Positions 31,542-40,597 of a stretch of 64,000 bases of DNA are shown piece after piece (within the stretch, counting starts at the first letter, position 1; the number at the start of each line of letters is the position of its first letter). The notes beneath the pieces were generated by a model. The model saw only the letters and a list, made by a program, of their open reading frames with translations. It was not told where the DNA came from and made no database searches. The stretch covers positions 89,134 through 153,133 of the forward strand of contig CAMXCT020001429.1 of NCBI GenBank assembly GCA_947184155.2, read 5' to 3'. A program made the translations under genes and the position numbers. The stretch is from Cladocopium goreaui (lineage: Eukaryota > Sar > Dinophyceae > Suessiales > Symbiodiniaceae).

Positions 31542-34403
31542 ATGGCATATCACCCAGGTGCCTACGCAGTTCAAGCCGCAGGTGATGCTCCGCTTGGTGC
31601 CGAGACTGCGATGGAACGGGTGGCCTCGACGAGGGTGGAGCAGTGGCGATCTCAATGGGGATTGCACGACAACACGGACTTCGCCTATGCCTTCGCATCA
31701 TACGACAGCGCAGTGGCACATGGAGGACACCATGTTGCCGATGCGTGGCTGCAGGCGCGTTCCAATATCATTGAAGATGACCTCATTCCGCAGGCGGCAG
31801 CAGTGGCAGAGAGTTCTGGATCGCGGGATAGGCCAGCAAGTTGGCCGGCTCCCAAGGCTTCGATGTTGAAGAAGAGCAGGATGATCCAGGCACTTCGCAT
31901 CCGTCCAGGCCCCGATCAACCAGAACAAGTGCTGCTGAGAGCCGAGGCTTTGCGGAAGGCATTCTCCCAGGCTAAGGTGATGCGCCCTCAAGGGGAGCTG
32001 ACCCCTGAGAGGTATTCACAATGGCAGGATGCCTTGGATACCCTGGCCAAGAAGAAGGTCACGGAGGCCGAGGGCGCCACAATTGTGAATGCCCTCAAGT
32101 CCTGGGCAGAATTGAGGGCATACATGGAACAGAAGGATCGTTTGTTTCCGCCTGACACTTTGGATCTTTATGGCTTTCTGCAAAGCGGCACAAATGGACC
32201 CTACAGGGCTTTTCATTCTTTGAAATGGTTTTCGAAACATGGTCGTTTGCAGTGGGACTTCAGTGATGTGCCAGTGCCCTCAAGGAAGAATCCACCCAAG
32301 AAGGCAAATCCTGAGCAGGCAGTCGCAGTTGAACCGCCGATGATCGCTGCCCTGGAAGAGCGCATACAGGCTATGTATGAGGCAGAGGACCCACGTTGGC
32401 GAGGGTTACTTTCATCATGGCTGGTAACCTTTGGTGTCTTGCGTTGCAAGCACATCATGAGGGCCAGGCCGGTGAAGGTGACACCATCTTCGTTCCATGG
32501 GTTTTGCCCGAAGGGCAAGCAGCGGGCCAATCGGGGTGGATTCTCCTTCTGCATCCCCGCAACATTCGTGAATGGATGGGCTTGGGGAGCCGCCCTATTT
32601 CGGGACTATAGCAAGCTGGACAAGACCAAGCAGGCTACCTCAGGACTCTGTTTCGATGCGGAGGGTACCGCATTTACCTTGAAGTATGTCAATGACTTGA
32701 ACCGTGAGGTCTTCGAGCACTTGGTCCAGAACACAGACGACTTGTCGTCTTACTCTTGGAGGCGAGCTGGCCCCACAGTGGGATCACTGATGAAGCTGAC
32801 GCCCCTGGAGTTATGTTCGCTTGGCGACTGGGCAGATCGGAGCCAGATCCCCAAAGAAGCGACGATGCCTATGCACTACAGTGCAGCCAGGTACGAACAT
32901 TCGCTTCGGACCAAGCATATCATCAGGTTGGCCATGGAGAAGTTGTTGGCCTACGAGTCTTGGGAGACGATTCCGGAACAGAGCTTTGCAGAGGCCCTTG
33001 ACTATGCGCGCCAGCAGGTTGACAAGGTCCTGAAGCAGGAGTCCCGCGTCATTTGGGCAGCTCCTTTGACCAAGGATGAGTTACAGGCTCGTTTTCAGTT
33101 GTCGGAGGCCCTCAAGCTCAAAGCAGCTGCCAAGAGGGAGGAAGCCCAAGCCAAAGGCGGACTTACGGCTATGCCAGCTTCCCTCAATGGGAAGGTGCTG
33201 AGTGCCTTCATGAAGAACGGGGCACCTATTTGTGGGGCATTTCAAACAAAGTCCTGCCCGTTGGAAAAGGAATCATGCCCGGGTAGGCATGCATGTGCCG
33301 TGATGCGTAAAGCTGGACGCGTCTGTGGAGGAGGACACCCAGCATGCGAATGCCATGATAAGAAGTTCATCAAGGTGGAAGAGATGCCGGGCGAAGGGAC
33401 TGGTTCGGGCTCTGCGAAGGCTAAGCCTACCAGCAAGTCCAAGGAGGAGCGACCTCCTGAACCAGCCACCCCACCCAAGGCGCCAGTGAGGCGCCCTCGA
33501 TCGCCACAGGGCCAACCGCCCAAAGCGCCGCCTGAGAAGAAGGCGAAGGCAGCTCCAGCTATACCTGCAGCTCCCCTTCCAGCCCTGGTTTCGAGCTCTG
33601 AGGATGAAGAGATTGAAGTGGAGGAGGAAGACCTCCCGATTCCAGAGGCACTGGATACCCGGGGGCCTGACAGGAAGTTTGACAGGTTGGCCACTGTCCA
33701 CGGCAAGACTGCAGAGAGCCCCAGCCTGATCTACCAGAACAGAGCAGGGGGCAAGCTGTGGCTGAGCGGGATTCCTACCAAGAACACTGCGCATCGCTTT
33801 CCGAAGGGAGTTACCCTTCAGATTGCATGCATGGCTGAGACCCCATCTTCTCGAGGAGGAGTAGTGCTGACAGATGCCCTCTTGAAGCACCTCTGTGTGG
33901 CGCATGGCAACTCCAGGAACAGGGACTTTGAGGAAGTCTGGCCCCTGCTGCGCAATACGATGTACGCAGGAGAATCAGCACTGATCCATTGCCTGTCAGG
34001 ACGTCACAGAGCTGGTGTTGGAGGATGCGTCTTCAGGGCCCTACTTGCGCAGGAGAGCTGGGACGTTGCCGTGGCCTATGTCAAAAGCTGCAGGCGTTCC
34101 CTGGACATTCCGGGGATCATCCATGAGGCTGGGATGAGGTCGTGGGTTGACACGACTCTCAGGACTAGCTCTCTCCGGAACCCATTCCCGGAGCCATGTG
34201 GCTATATCGCAACTCAGCGGTCGAAGGTCCACTTGGAGCTCAACAATGGCCAGACCCTCTGCTCACACAAGCAATCTGCCGAGCGTGCAATCCGCTTGGT
34301 AAAACCGATGGCTACGCAGGATATGAGGGAGGCCATGGCATGGGGCCGCGCGTTTTGTGACAGTTGTTTGGTGCGCGCAGCAGCGAGCTGGCACCCGCGC
34401 TGA
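31542..34403 (+). CDS. tyrosine recombinase fused to Cys-rich and phosphatase-like domains
   Basis: The product is 953 residues from ATG 31542; the frame is open further upstream, but there it overlaps the zinc protein and looks artificial. Residues 1-280 are helical. The recombinase catalytic core follows: GVLRCKHI (Arg at about 301), YSWRRAGPT (Arg-Arg at about 408), LGDWAD, and tyrosines at about 446 and 451 in HYSAARYEHSLR. The usual His of HxxR is Ser here. A Cys/His cluster follows (about 560-610; ICGAFQTKSCP, then CPGRHAC), then a Pro/Lys-rich linker. A C-terminal domain carries IHCLSGRHRAG, an HCx5R signature of dual-specificity phosphatases (Cys about 817). The recombinase would integrate circular cDNA; the role of the phosphatase-like part is unknown. 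Confidence 0.7.
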   Translation: MAYHPGAYAVQAAGDAPLGAETAMERVASTRVEQWRSQWGLHDNTDFAYAFASYDSAVAHGGHHVADAWLQARSNIIEDDLIPQAAAVAESSGSRDRPASWPAPKASMLKKSRMIQALRIRPGPDQPEQVLLRAEALRKAFSQAKVMRPQGELTPERYSQWQDALDTLAKKKVTEAEGATIVNALKSWAELRAYMEQKDRLFPPDTLDLYGFLQSGTNGPYRAFHSLKWFSKHGRLQWDFSDVPVPSRKNPPKKANPEQAVAVEPPMIAALEERIQAMYEAEDPRWRGLLSSWLVTFGVLRCKHIMRARPVKVTPSSFHGFCPKGKQRANRGGFSFCIPATFVNGWAWGAALFRDYSKLDKTKQATSGLCFDAEGTAFTLKYVNDLNREVFEHLVQNTDDLSSYSWRRAGPTVGSLMKLTPLELCSLGDWADRSQIPKEATMPMHYSAARYEHSLRTKHIIRLAMEKLLAYESWETIPEQSFAEALDYARQQVDKVLKQESRVIWAAPLTKDELQARFQLSEALKLKAAAKREEAQAKGGLTAMPASLNGKVLSAFMKNGAPICGAFQTKSCPLEKESCPGRHACAVMRKAGRVCGGGHPACECHDKKFIKVEEMPGEGTGSGSAKAKPTSKSKEERPPEPATPPKAPVRRPRSPQGQPPKAPPEKKAKAAPAIPAAPLPALVSSSEDEEIEVEEEDLPIPEALDTRGPDRKFDRLATVHGKTAESPSLIYQNRAGGKLWLSGIPTKNTAHRFPKGVTLQIACMAETPSSRGGVVLTDALLKHLCVAHGNSRNRDFEEVWPLLRNTMYAGESALIHCLSGRHRAGVGGCVFRALLAQESWDVAVAYVKSCRRSLDIPGIIHEAGMRSWVDTTLRTSSLRNPFPEPCGYIATQRSKVHLELNNGQTLCSHKQSAERAIRLVKPMATQDMREAMAWGRAFCDSCLVRAAASWHPR

Positions 34404-34945
34404 CCATGTCAGTGGGGACGCACCAGAATTCAATTTGAATAAGAGACGCACAGGGCCGATTTTGGTAGGCTGATCACTGAGGTCCATAGCTTGCCCGTAG
34501 GCCAACTTGCATCATGCAGTCAGATGAGCGTTGATTTGAGTGTGGAAAAGAGTCTACATCGACATCCGGGAGGATGAGGTTTGTAAGACTCCGTCAGAAG
34601 CCCTAGCATGTTTTAAGAGTTGCTTACACAGGGAACTGTGAGTGCAAGCAGCATTGACACGAGTATAGGGCTTAATGTGTAAACAGACTGTTTTGACTAG
34701 TCTCATCGGTCCTCATGAGGGAGCTTACACAGGATCCTGTGAGTACAAGCTGTGGGTACATGAGCCGAGGAAATGAGAGAAGGTAACAGTCTGTCTTACC
34801 CCTGAGGAACAGGGGAGTCCTTGTCCAACCCCCCCCGTCGCCTCCTTCTGTCCTTGGATGGCAGGTGATGAGCAGCATGCGGGAGGCATGTATGGGATGA
34901 GCAGCGTTGAATGTTCAAGTCATACAAGGAGTTACCTTGAGTGAA
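34404..34945 (+). promoter_or_regulatory. untranslated spacer with hairpin chain
   Basis: Hairpins at 34627-34640 (cacagggaactgtg), 34728-34741 (cacaggatcctgtg), 34799-34815 (cccctgaggaacagggg), 34876-34890 (catgcgggaggcatg) and 34925-34939 (caaggagttaccttg). The first two lie in a repeated context, gcttacacagg...ctgtgagt. No gene was seen. Confidence 0.65.
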
Positions 34946-36151
34946 ATGACTGGTACTCGTCTAGTTCCGGTGGAGAGTACCACCATTCAGGAAACCATGG
35001 AGTCTTTAGGGATGAATTTCTCGTTGGACCCTGTCGTGACCAAGGCCCTGTTGGCGACCAAGATCCAGAACCTTGAGGAGTTTCGTTTCCTTTTTGAGGA
35101 CGAGACCAAGGTGGACACCTTCTTGGCGAAGTTGCAGCTTGGCGAGGAGCGCCTGATTCAGGGGTCCAGGTTGCGCCGGGCTTGGACGGCGGTCACCTTG
35201 TACTACAAGAACCAAGACCAAGACCGATCCAAAGTCAGTCTTGGTGACCTGGATACGATGCTTGCTGATTCCGAGCTGCGGGATGTCAAGACCAACTTTT
35301 GGATCAGGTATCGGATGCGATACCCACCTGAGGTTCACCCAGCAGATGCTACTCTTTCACGGGTCAGCAGGGAGCTGTCCAAGAGAATGTTATGTGTGTA
35401 CAATCTTTGGAAGGTTCGCACGTTGCAGTATCAACTCCATACCACTCAGAAGAAGCGCAAGTTGGCCGAGGGACTGTACACAGAGGAGGCCGAGGAGGAT
35501 GACAAGACTCCTCATGACTGGGAGAATTACATGGATCGCCTGCTCACGCTGCTGTTGGCCTATGCGATGGCGGGAGTGACCCCCAGAGCAAGTGTGAAGG
35601 ACGCCTCATTGGAGAAGTCCCTTGGAGCCGACTCAACAGCATTTGTGGAGGTGCCTATGGACGTGGTCATGCACTATTACCACAGAGCGAAGCGACAGTC
35701 CAGCATTTTGCCTCTCTCCCAGCGGCTTGCATGGCTTGAAGCGCGGGACCTGGAAGACCGCTCAGACTGGGTGGCGCGATTCCGGGAATCCTCCAAGTCT
35801 TTGGGGGAGGTTATCAAGGAGACATGCCAGGCGCGAGATGCCCATTGGATGCCGCATGCTGTCTCTGGAGGCACCAGGGCGGAAGCAGGCAAGACCACTC
35901 CAACGCCCTCATCCACGACCCCGATGCCCTCTCAGTTCACTCGGGGGAAGGCGGTGAACGGGAAGAAGGTCGCTAAGACCATGAGGGATGGCACGAAGAT
36001 CTGCCAGGCTTTTCAACATGGGCAGTGCAAGAATCCCAAAGGCTCCTGTCCTCAAGGACAGCACAAGTGTGGTGCGGTTGTCCGGGGGGAGCGAGTCTGT
36101 GGTATGCCGGGGCATGGTGCTGGCCAGTGCAGGGCCAAGGTATCGCCATGA
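34946..36151 (+). CDS. Gag-like protein of the outer element, ending in a Cys/His finger
   Basis: The product is about 401 residues from ATG 34946; the frame is open from 34907 without an ATG. The N-terminal two thirds are helical and charged. A Thr/Pro linker precedes a C-terminal cluster, ICQAFQHGQCKNPKGSCPQG, followed by HKCGAV and CGMPGHGAGQC. The same type of finger occurs in the recombinase protein upstream, suggesting duplication. TGA 36149-36151 is followed by CGG, and the Pol frame continues in the same frame, so readthrough would produce Gag-Pol. Confidence 0.65.
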   Translation: MTGTRLVPVESTTIQETMESLGMNFSLDPVVTKALLATKIQNLEEFRFLFEDETKVDTFLAKLQLGEERLIQGSRLRRAWTAVTLYYKNQDQDRSKVSLGDLDTMLADSELRDVKTNFWIRYRMRYPPEVHPADATLSRVSRELSKRMLCVYNLWKVRTLQYQLHTTQKKRKLAEGLYTEEAEEDDKTPHDWENYMDRLLTLLLAYAMAGVTPRASVKDASLEKSLGADSTAFVEVPMDVVMHYYHRAKRQSSILPLSQRLAWLEARDLEDRSDWVARFRESSKSLGEVIKETCQARDAHWMPHAVSGGTRAEAGKTTPTPSSTTPMPSQFTRGKAVNGKKVAKTMRDGTKICQAFQHGQCKNPKGSCPQGQHKCGAVVRGERVCGMPGHGAGQCRAKVSP

Positions 36152-36154
36152 CGG
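36149..36154 (+). promoter_or_regulatory. candidate readthrough stop, TGA-CGG
   Basis: Gag ends at TGA 36149-36151, directly followed by CGG. The same frame stays open through to the Pol ATG at 36236 and beyond. UGA-CGG is one of the two type II contexts documented for programmed readthrough in viral genomes. Confidence 0.55.
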
Positions 36155-36235
36155 TGCCCAGCAGAGGAGGCGGGGACTTCTGCCGGGCAGGAAGAGGCAA
36201 CACCCGTAGACAGAGTTGACTGTCAGCTGCCGCGG

Positions 36236-37513
36236 ATGGCAGATCTTTATGCGGGGCCCAACGTACCCTTGTCAAAAGCGTTCATCTTCTGTGGTTGGGA
36301 AACTATCTCAGTGGATTGGATGCTTGACCGGGGTCATGACCTATCCAACAGCCTAAGGCAGCAATCATTGCATGATCAGCTACAATCAGTTTGTTTCATT
36401 GCAGCTGCCCTGGATTGTTCTACCAAGAGCCGGGCCAGAGAGATCCCCCGAGATTTCGGGGATGGTAGGCCACCACCCCGACCCTTGCGATCGGAACAAC
36501 ACCCGCTGGGGCTTCCTGAGTTGACAGGGTCCCAGTATAGTAGGGTGGAGAAGGACAACGCAGCTGCCAGCTTTGTCCTTTCTGAGATTGACCAGTTGGT
36601 AGATCGAGGGGGTGGCTCTGTCCGGGAGAACCCATACAACAGCCTTCATTGGTGGACGCCGGATGAAGTCAGCATGTGGGAAAGTGGTCGGTGGTCAGAC
36701 CAGCGGTACTCAGCATGTTGCTTTGGAGGTGCCAGGGCGAAGTTGCAACGCCTGAGGCACAACATTGCAGAAATCGCACAATGGCCCAGGGCTGACTGCA
36801 ACCACTTTCATGACCCACAGGAATGGGAGCCATGGATCCAAGACGGCCAACGGCACTACCCATCCGCTGAGGAGTCCGAGTACACAGCAGAACTTTGCTT
36901 TGCGATCGCTACAGCGGCTTCATGGTGGGCGGTGCGTGTTGGTCATGCCAAATTGTATGTGCCGCGTTCGCCATCCCCTAGCTGTACCGGTCACAGGGAT
37001 CATTGGCTCGACTTGGACCCCAGGTCCCTCCGAGAATGGGCTATGACTCCTTTGGCAATCAGTCTGGGCTTGAGGCCGGTGGACACATCGGAAGCGGCTC
37101 GTGTGCCAACCCGGGCCTGTGTCGATGAGGTGTTGCAGCAGGGCGAGTTGCCCCTGGGGCATGTCTATGTGGGTATGGGTAACCACGCTCACCGGCTCCA
37201 GACAACGAAGTGGAAATCCCCTTGGCAAGTTGGGGTGAATTGCACACCACAAGATTGGATTCCACTCTTTGTTCAGTACGTCAGAGAGACGCTATGGCAG
37301 GAGCTTGACGAGCTGGAAGGCAAGGTTTTGGTGTGTGATTGCCCTGCAGCACAAACCTGCGAGGCTGACCTCTTGGCAGGGCTTGTGTTTGACCGGCTCA
37401 GCTCGCATCGCCATCAAGTAGCCCCACAAGTTGTCCAAGGATCGAATGGCAGGAGCCACACAGCGGTGACACGCAGTGTTCTCTTGTCGAGCATGGCCAA
37501 AGCAACAGGCATG
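36236..37513 (+). CDS. Pol of outer element, 5' part: methyltransferase-like and DUF4326-like domains
   Basis: The frame is open from the Gag stop, with first ATG at 36236. The N-terminal domain has the layout of methyltransferases carried by DIRS-type elements: AFIFCGWETISVDW, then ALDCSTKSRAREIP (Cys at 36416), then RENPYNSLHWW (ENP at 36626-36634). The second domain reads GHVYVGMGNHAHRL, TTKWKSPWQVG, then LEGKVLVCDCPAAQTCEADL, which matches the pattern of DUF4326 (GK-L-C-C-P...C..DxL). At 37513 the inner element interrupts the frame; it continues at 45548 in the same phase. The residual open tail after 37514 (about 70 codons) belongs to the inner element. Confidence 0.65.
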
Positions 37514-38038
37514 CGGGTCGACACGCAGGGGCGAGTAGTGGGATTCGATAGCACCCTTATCGTTGAATGTTGCAGTAGGTGTAGTTGTCTTCGTTGTGGT
37601 GCTAACTTTACTTTGGGCAAAATAACTGGACGACCCGGGTTCGAATGTTCATCATGTTTCTGGATGCCTTACTTTTATGTGAACTTGGTCCACTTGATTG
37701 GTTGTGACTTGATCTCTGGGTGAGTCATGAGTTTCCATGATGTGCTTTGCGTGTGGACACACGGGACTACATTAGAGATAGGATCTCTGGCTGTTCATGT
37801 GGGTTTGCATGAAGTTTATCGCCTGTCATGTGGACACATGAGTTTCGATTTAGAGATGTGAGTCTCTTGCTTGTCATGTGAGATTAACATGAATGTTTGG
37901 ACCTGTCATGAGGATTCATGACAAGATTGCTAGCTGGCCACTAGCGGTTTGGGCGTAACGGTTTGGTTGCGCGTTTAGCGTAACGGATTGGTTGCGCGGA
38001 GGGCCGCGGCGTTGGTGATGTTCAGTGTTTCTTGAGCA
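37514..38038 (+). repeat. inner element A1 repeat, hairpin-rich
   Basis: Starts cgggtcgacacgcagg. Within 37725-37945 lie about ten short perfect hairpins end to end, for example 37774-37788 (agagataggatctct), 37904-37923 (tgtcatgaggattcatgaca) and 37929-37945. At 37950-38000 a unit cgtaacgg(t/a)ttggttgcgcg is present twice. The whole is repeated at 44624-45148. Confidence 0.9.
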
Positions 38039-38065
38039 TTTCTTCTTGTTGTTTGCTGCTTATCA

Positions 38066-40102
38066 ATGGATTCTGGCACCGAAGCCTCGGAGTTGGATCC
38101 TTCAGATATGGAGGAACGGGACTTGTGGGCCAAGTTGCCAAAGAAGTTCCGAGCACAGGTGGGAAAATCTGAAGGCCAATTGCCGCGCGATGAAATTCTT
38201 GGTTTTCTGGTGGACAGCGAAGCAGAAGCAATCGAACTCATGGCTGATTTTGCTCCAGGGGACGGGCTTGCAGGTCGTGTCTTGGTGGAGCTATGGAAAC
38301 GTGTGCTACCTCGAACACAAAGGTTGTGTCAACGTCGAGGACGCGTGGATCCTGCTTTGCAATCATTAGTTGTGGCTTCTGCAGCTCCACTTGTGGCTAG
38401 CGCCGAAGCACAGCATACCTTGTCTTGGTTGAAACGGCAGTCAGGTGCTTGCCGTCAGTGTCGCGGTTGGTCCGCTAGACAGCGCCGCGAGTCATTACAT
38501 AGGCCACCACTACAGTCGCGAGAAGCTTTGGAAGCTGCTGAGCTGAATCGTTGGCGTGCCAGTCTAGCCGAGTTGGTGATTGAAGCTGGTTTGCCGGTGT
38601 CCCACCATGCACAGCTGACTTCCAACCCTGAGGCCATCATTGCTGCGTCCTTAGGTAGCATGCGAGCAGCAACTATTCGAAAACGGGTGCGCGAATGGCG
38701 AAAAGTGAGGAATTTCTCTTTGCAACTGTGCGGGCAGCCTTGGCCTCCACATGTAGGTGTTGTGCTAGATTACCTTCATGAACGAATGGAGGAGCCTTGT
38801 GCCCGGACCGTGCCTGAGGCAGTGCTTGGAGCATTAGCATTCATGGAAAAGGCGGGCAGTGTGGCAGAAACAGAAAGACTAGCCTCCGCCCCGGTGCTGC
38901 GAAATTTTGTCAATCAAGCAACACAAGATTTAGAGGTGGGAGCGCCACCAAAGAAGTCTGCCCCCTTGTTGCCAGTGGTTTTGATTGGTGCTTTGGAGCT
39001 GATGGTCATGTGTAAGAGTGAGCCTCTGTATGCACGTGCTTTGGCTTGGTATAAGCTGCTGAAACTGTGGACTGCAAGCCGCACCGGAGACCTGTCATCC
39101 CTGCGCCCTTCATCTCTGCGCCTAACACCTTTAGGGCTTGTGGGCTGCTTGGAGCGTACCAAAACTACAGGACCAGGCAAGCGGGTGCGGCACCTGCCAA
39201 TCTTCATTAGTCGATCTGCCTACTTGTTTGCTCCCGGATGGCTGGAAAAGGGTATGGAAATTTGGGGAAGCGATGAATTTTCTTTTGACAGGGACTATTT
39301 CTTGCCGTTGCCTTCTGCAGATTGGGCGTCCGTACGCCGCGTCATGGCAGACTTTGCAGACACTGCCGCCTTGAGCAAACGTTTGTTCCGCGCATTAAAA
39401 CTACCGGTGAAACAGCACAGCCATTGGGTGCCTTCTGTTGTGGAATTATTTCGCGCTGAAGCCGCATTATCTTTTTGGACCGAGCATTCGGAACGCAACT
39501 GGCTAAACAGCCACTTGGCTGTCATTGGCGTGCCGCAATCGGAGCGAGATTTCATAGGTCGTTGGCGCGTGACTTCCTCTTCTGACGAATATCAACGCCT
39601 AGCGCAGCGGGTTGTGATCAATGCCCAAGAGCAGCTACTAACCTATTTTGCTGGTGATGACAAGTGGGACCTTGGTCACGCAGGCGTGCCCGAACTTGAG
39701 CAATTTTTGCGCCAACGCCGAGTTCCCGAAGTGCTCATTGCTGAGCAATGCAAGCAATTGAGGCTACCGGCGAAGTGGTGCAGCCGGGTTCCCGAGCCCC
39801 AGGTGCCGGCTCCTCCAATGCCGGAGCCCGCGCCTGTTCAACCCATTGAAGAAAGTCAGGCCGAGGAGGCGAGCCCTTATTTTGTTGTGGTGATTGGCAA
39901 ACGAGGGTTTCGCCGCTTGCACCGGCGTGGCAGATGCGGTGTATCTGCAATTGAAGTTGGGCAATCAGAGCCGTGCTGGTCCTTGCAAGGGCTTACGTAT
40001 AATTTAGCTTGTCGCCACTGTTGGAAGCGTGGTGAAGCAACAGTGTCCGAGGCTGAAGAAGCAGATGATTCAGATGAATCTGATGAATCGGTTGAGGGTT
40101 GA
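38066..40102 (+). CDS. tyrosine recombinase of the inner element
   Basis: The product is 678 residues; ATG 38066 starts MDSGTEASELDPSDMEE. The catalytic domain occupies about residues 310-550: TASRTGDLSSLRPSSL (first Arg), FWTEHSERNWLNSHL (HxxR), VIGVPQSERDFIGRW, and SDEYQRLAQ (nucleophile Tyr). All four signature positions are present. A Cys/His motif (CRQCRGW) lies near residue 131, and a Pro-rich then acidic tail ends the protein. Such recombinases insert a circular DNA copy without target duplication, which fits the clean insertion seen here. The gene lies directly after A1 and is read in the direction of the RT. Confidence 0.85.
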   Translation: MDSGTEASELDPSDMEERDLWAKLPKKFRAQVGKSEGQLPRDEILGFLVDSEAEAIELMADFAPGDGLAGRVLVELWKRVLPRTQRLCQRRGRVDPALQSLVVASAAPLVASAEAQHTLSWLKRQSGACRQCRGWSARQRRESLHRPPLQSREALEAAELNRWRASLAELVIEAGLPVSHHAQLTSNPEAIIAASLGSMRAATIRKRVREWRKVRNFSLQLCGQPWPPHVGVVLDYLHERMEEPCARTVPEAVLGALAFMEKAGSVAETERLASAPVLRNFVNQATQDLEVGAPPKKSAPLLPVVLIGALELMVMCKSEPLYARALAWYKLLKLWTASRTGDLSSLRPSSLRLTPLGLVGCLERTKTTGPGKRVRHLPIFISRSAYLFAPGWLEKGMEIWGSDEFSFDRDYFLPLPSADWASVRRVMADFADTAALSKRLFRALKLPVKQHSHWVPSVVELFRAEAALSFWTEHSERNWLNSHLAVIGVPQSERDFIGRWRVTSSSDEYQRLAQRVVINAQEQLLTYFAGDDKWDLGHAGVPELEQFLRQRRVPEVLIAEQCKQLRLPAKWCSRVPEPQVPAPPMPEPAPVQPIEESQAEEASPYFVVVIGKRGFRRLHRRGRCGVSAIEVGQSEPCWSLQGLTYNLACRHCWKRGEATVSEAEEADDSDESDESVEG

Positions 40103-40597
40103 TCTATGCTCCAAGTAGCGCGGTTAGCGTGTAAGGGATAGGTAGGTAACCAGGAGATGTTTACAAGCTCAAGGGGAGAATCCCCTGCAAGCTTGGGTCT
40201 TTTGTGCGAGTCAGTCGCATGAAACCGTTTGGCGATGTTGGGTCGCTGTTTGTGTCAGCGCTGAGCGTCTGGCATGTGATACGTTTGTGCGAGTTTGTCG
40301 CATGATATGGCCATTTGGTGTGAAGATTATCACACGTTTGCTAGGGAGTTACCTAGTGCTGTGCTTTGGAAGGTACAGGGCCTTTGGGTAGATTGCGGTT
40401 GGCTAACCTTTCCGTTAGACTTTTGTAACGGTGTTTAGAGATAGCTTGGCAAGGGGTGTAGTTTTCTAAGCTGTCATGTGCTTAGGTACCAGGGTGTCCT
40501 TGCTTGTGTCATCGTTGCCGCCGCATCTGCAGCCCCCTTTGTTTGAAGCTTTGGTGATTTGCCATTGAGTGAGATTCTTTTGTATTCCTTGTTGCTA
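40103..40597 (+). promoter_or_regulatory. untranslated spacer with hairpin chain (inner element)
   Basis: Hairpins at 40172-40186 (aggggagaatcccct), 40205-40219 (tgcgagtcagtcgca), 40288-40302 (tgcgagtttgtcgca), 40318-40335 (gtgtgaagattatcacac) and 40341-40356 (ctagggagttacctag). Two share the stem and differ only in the loop. No gene was seen. Confidence 0.7.
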
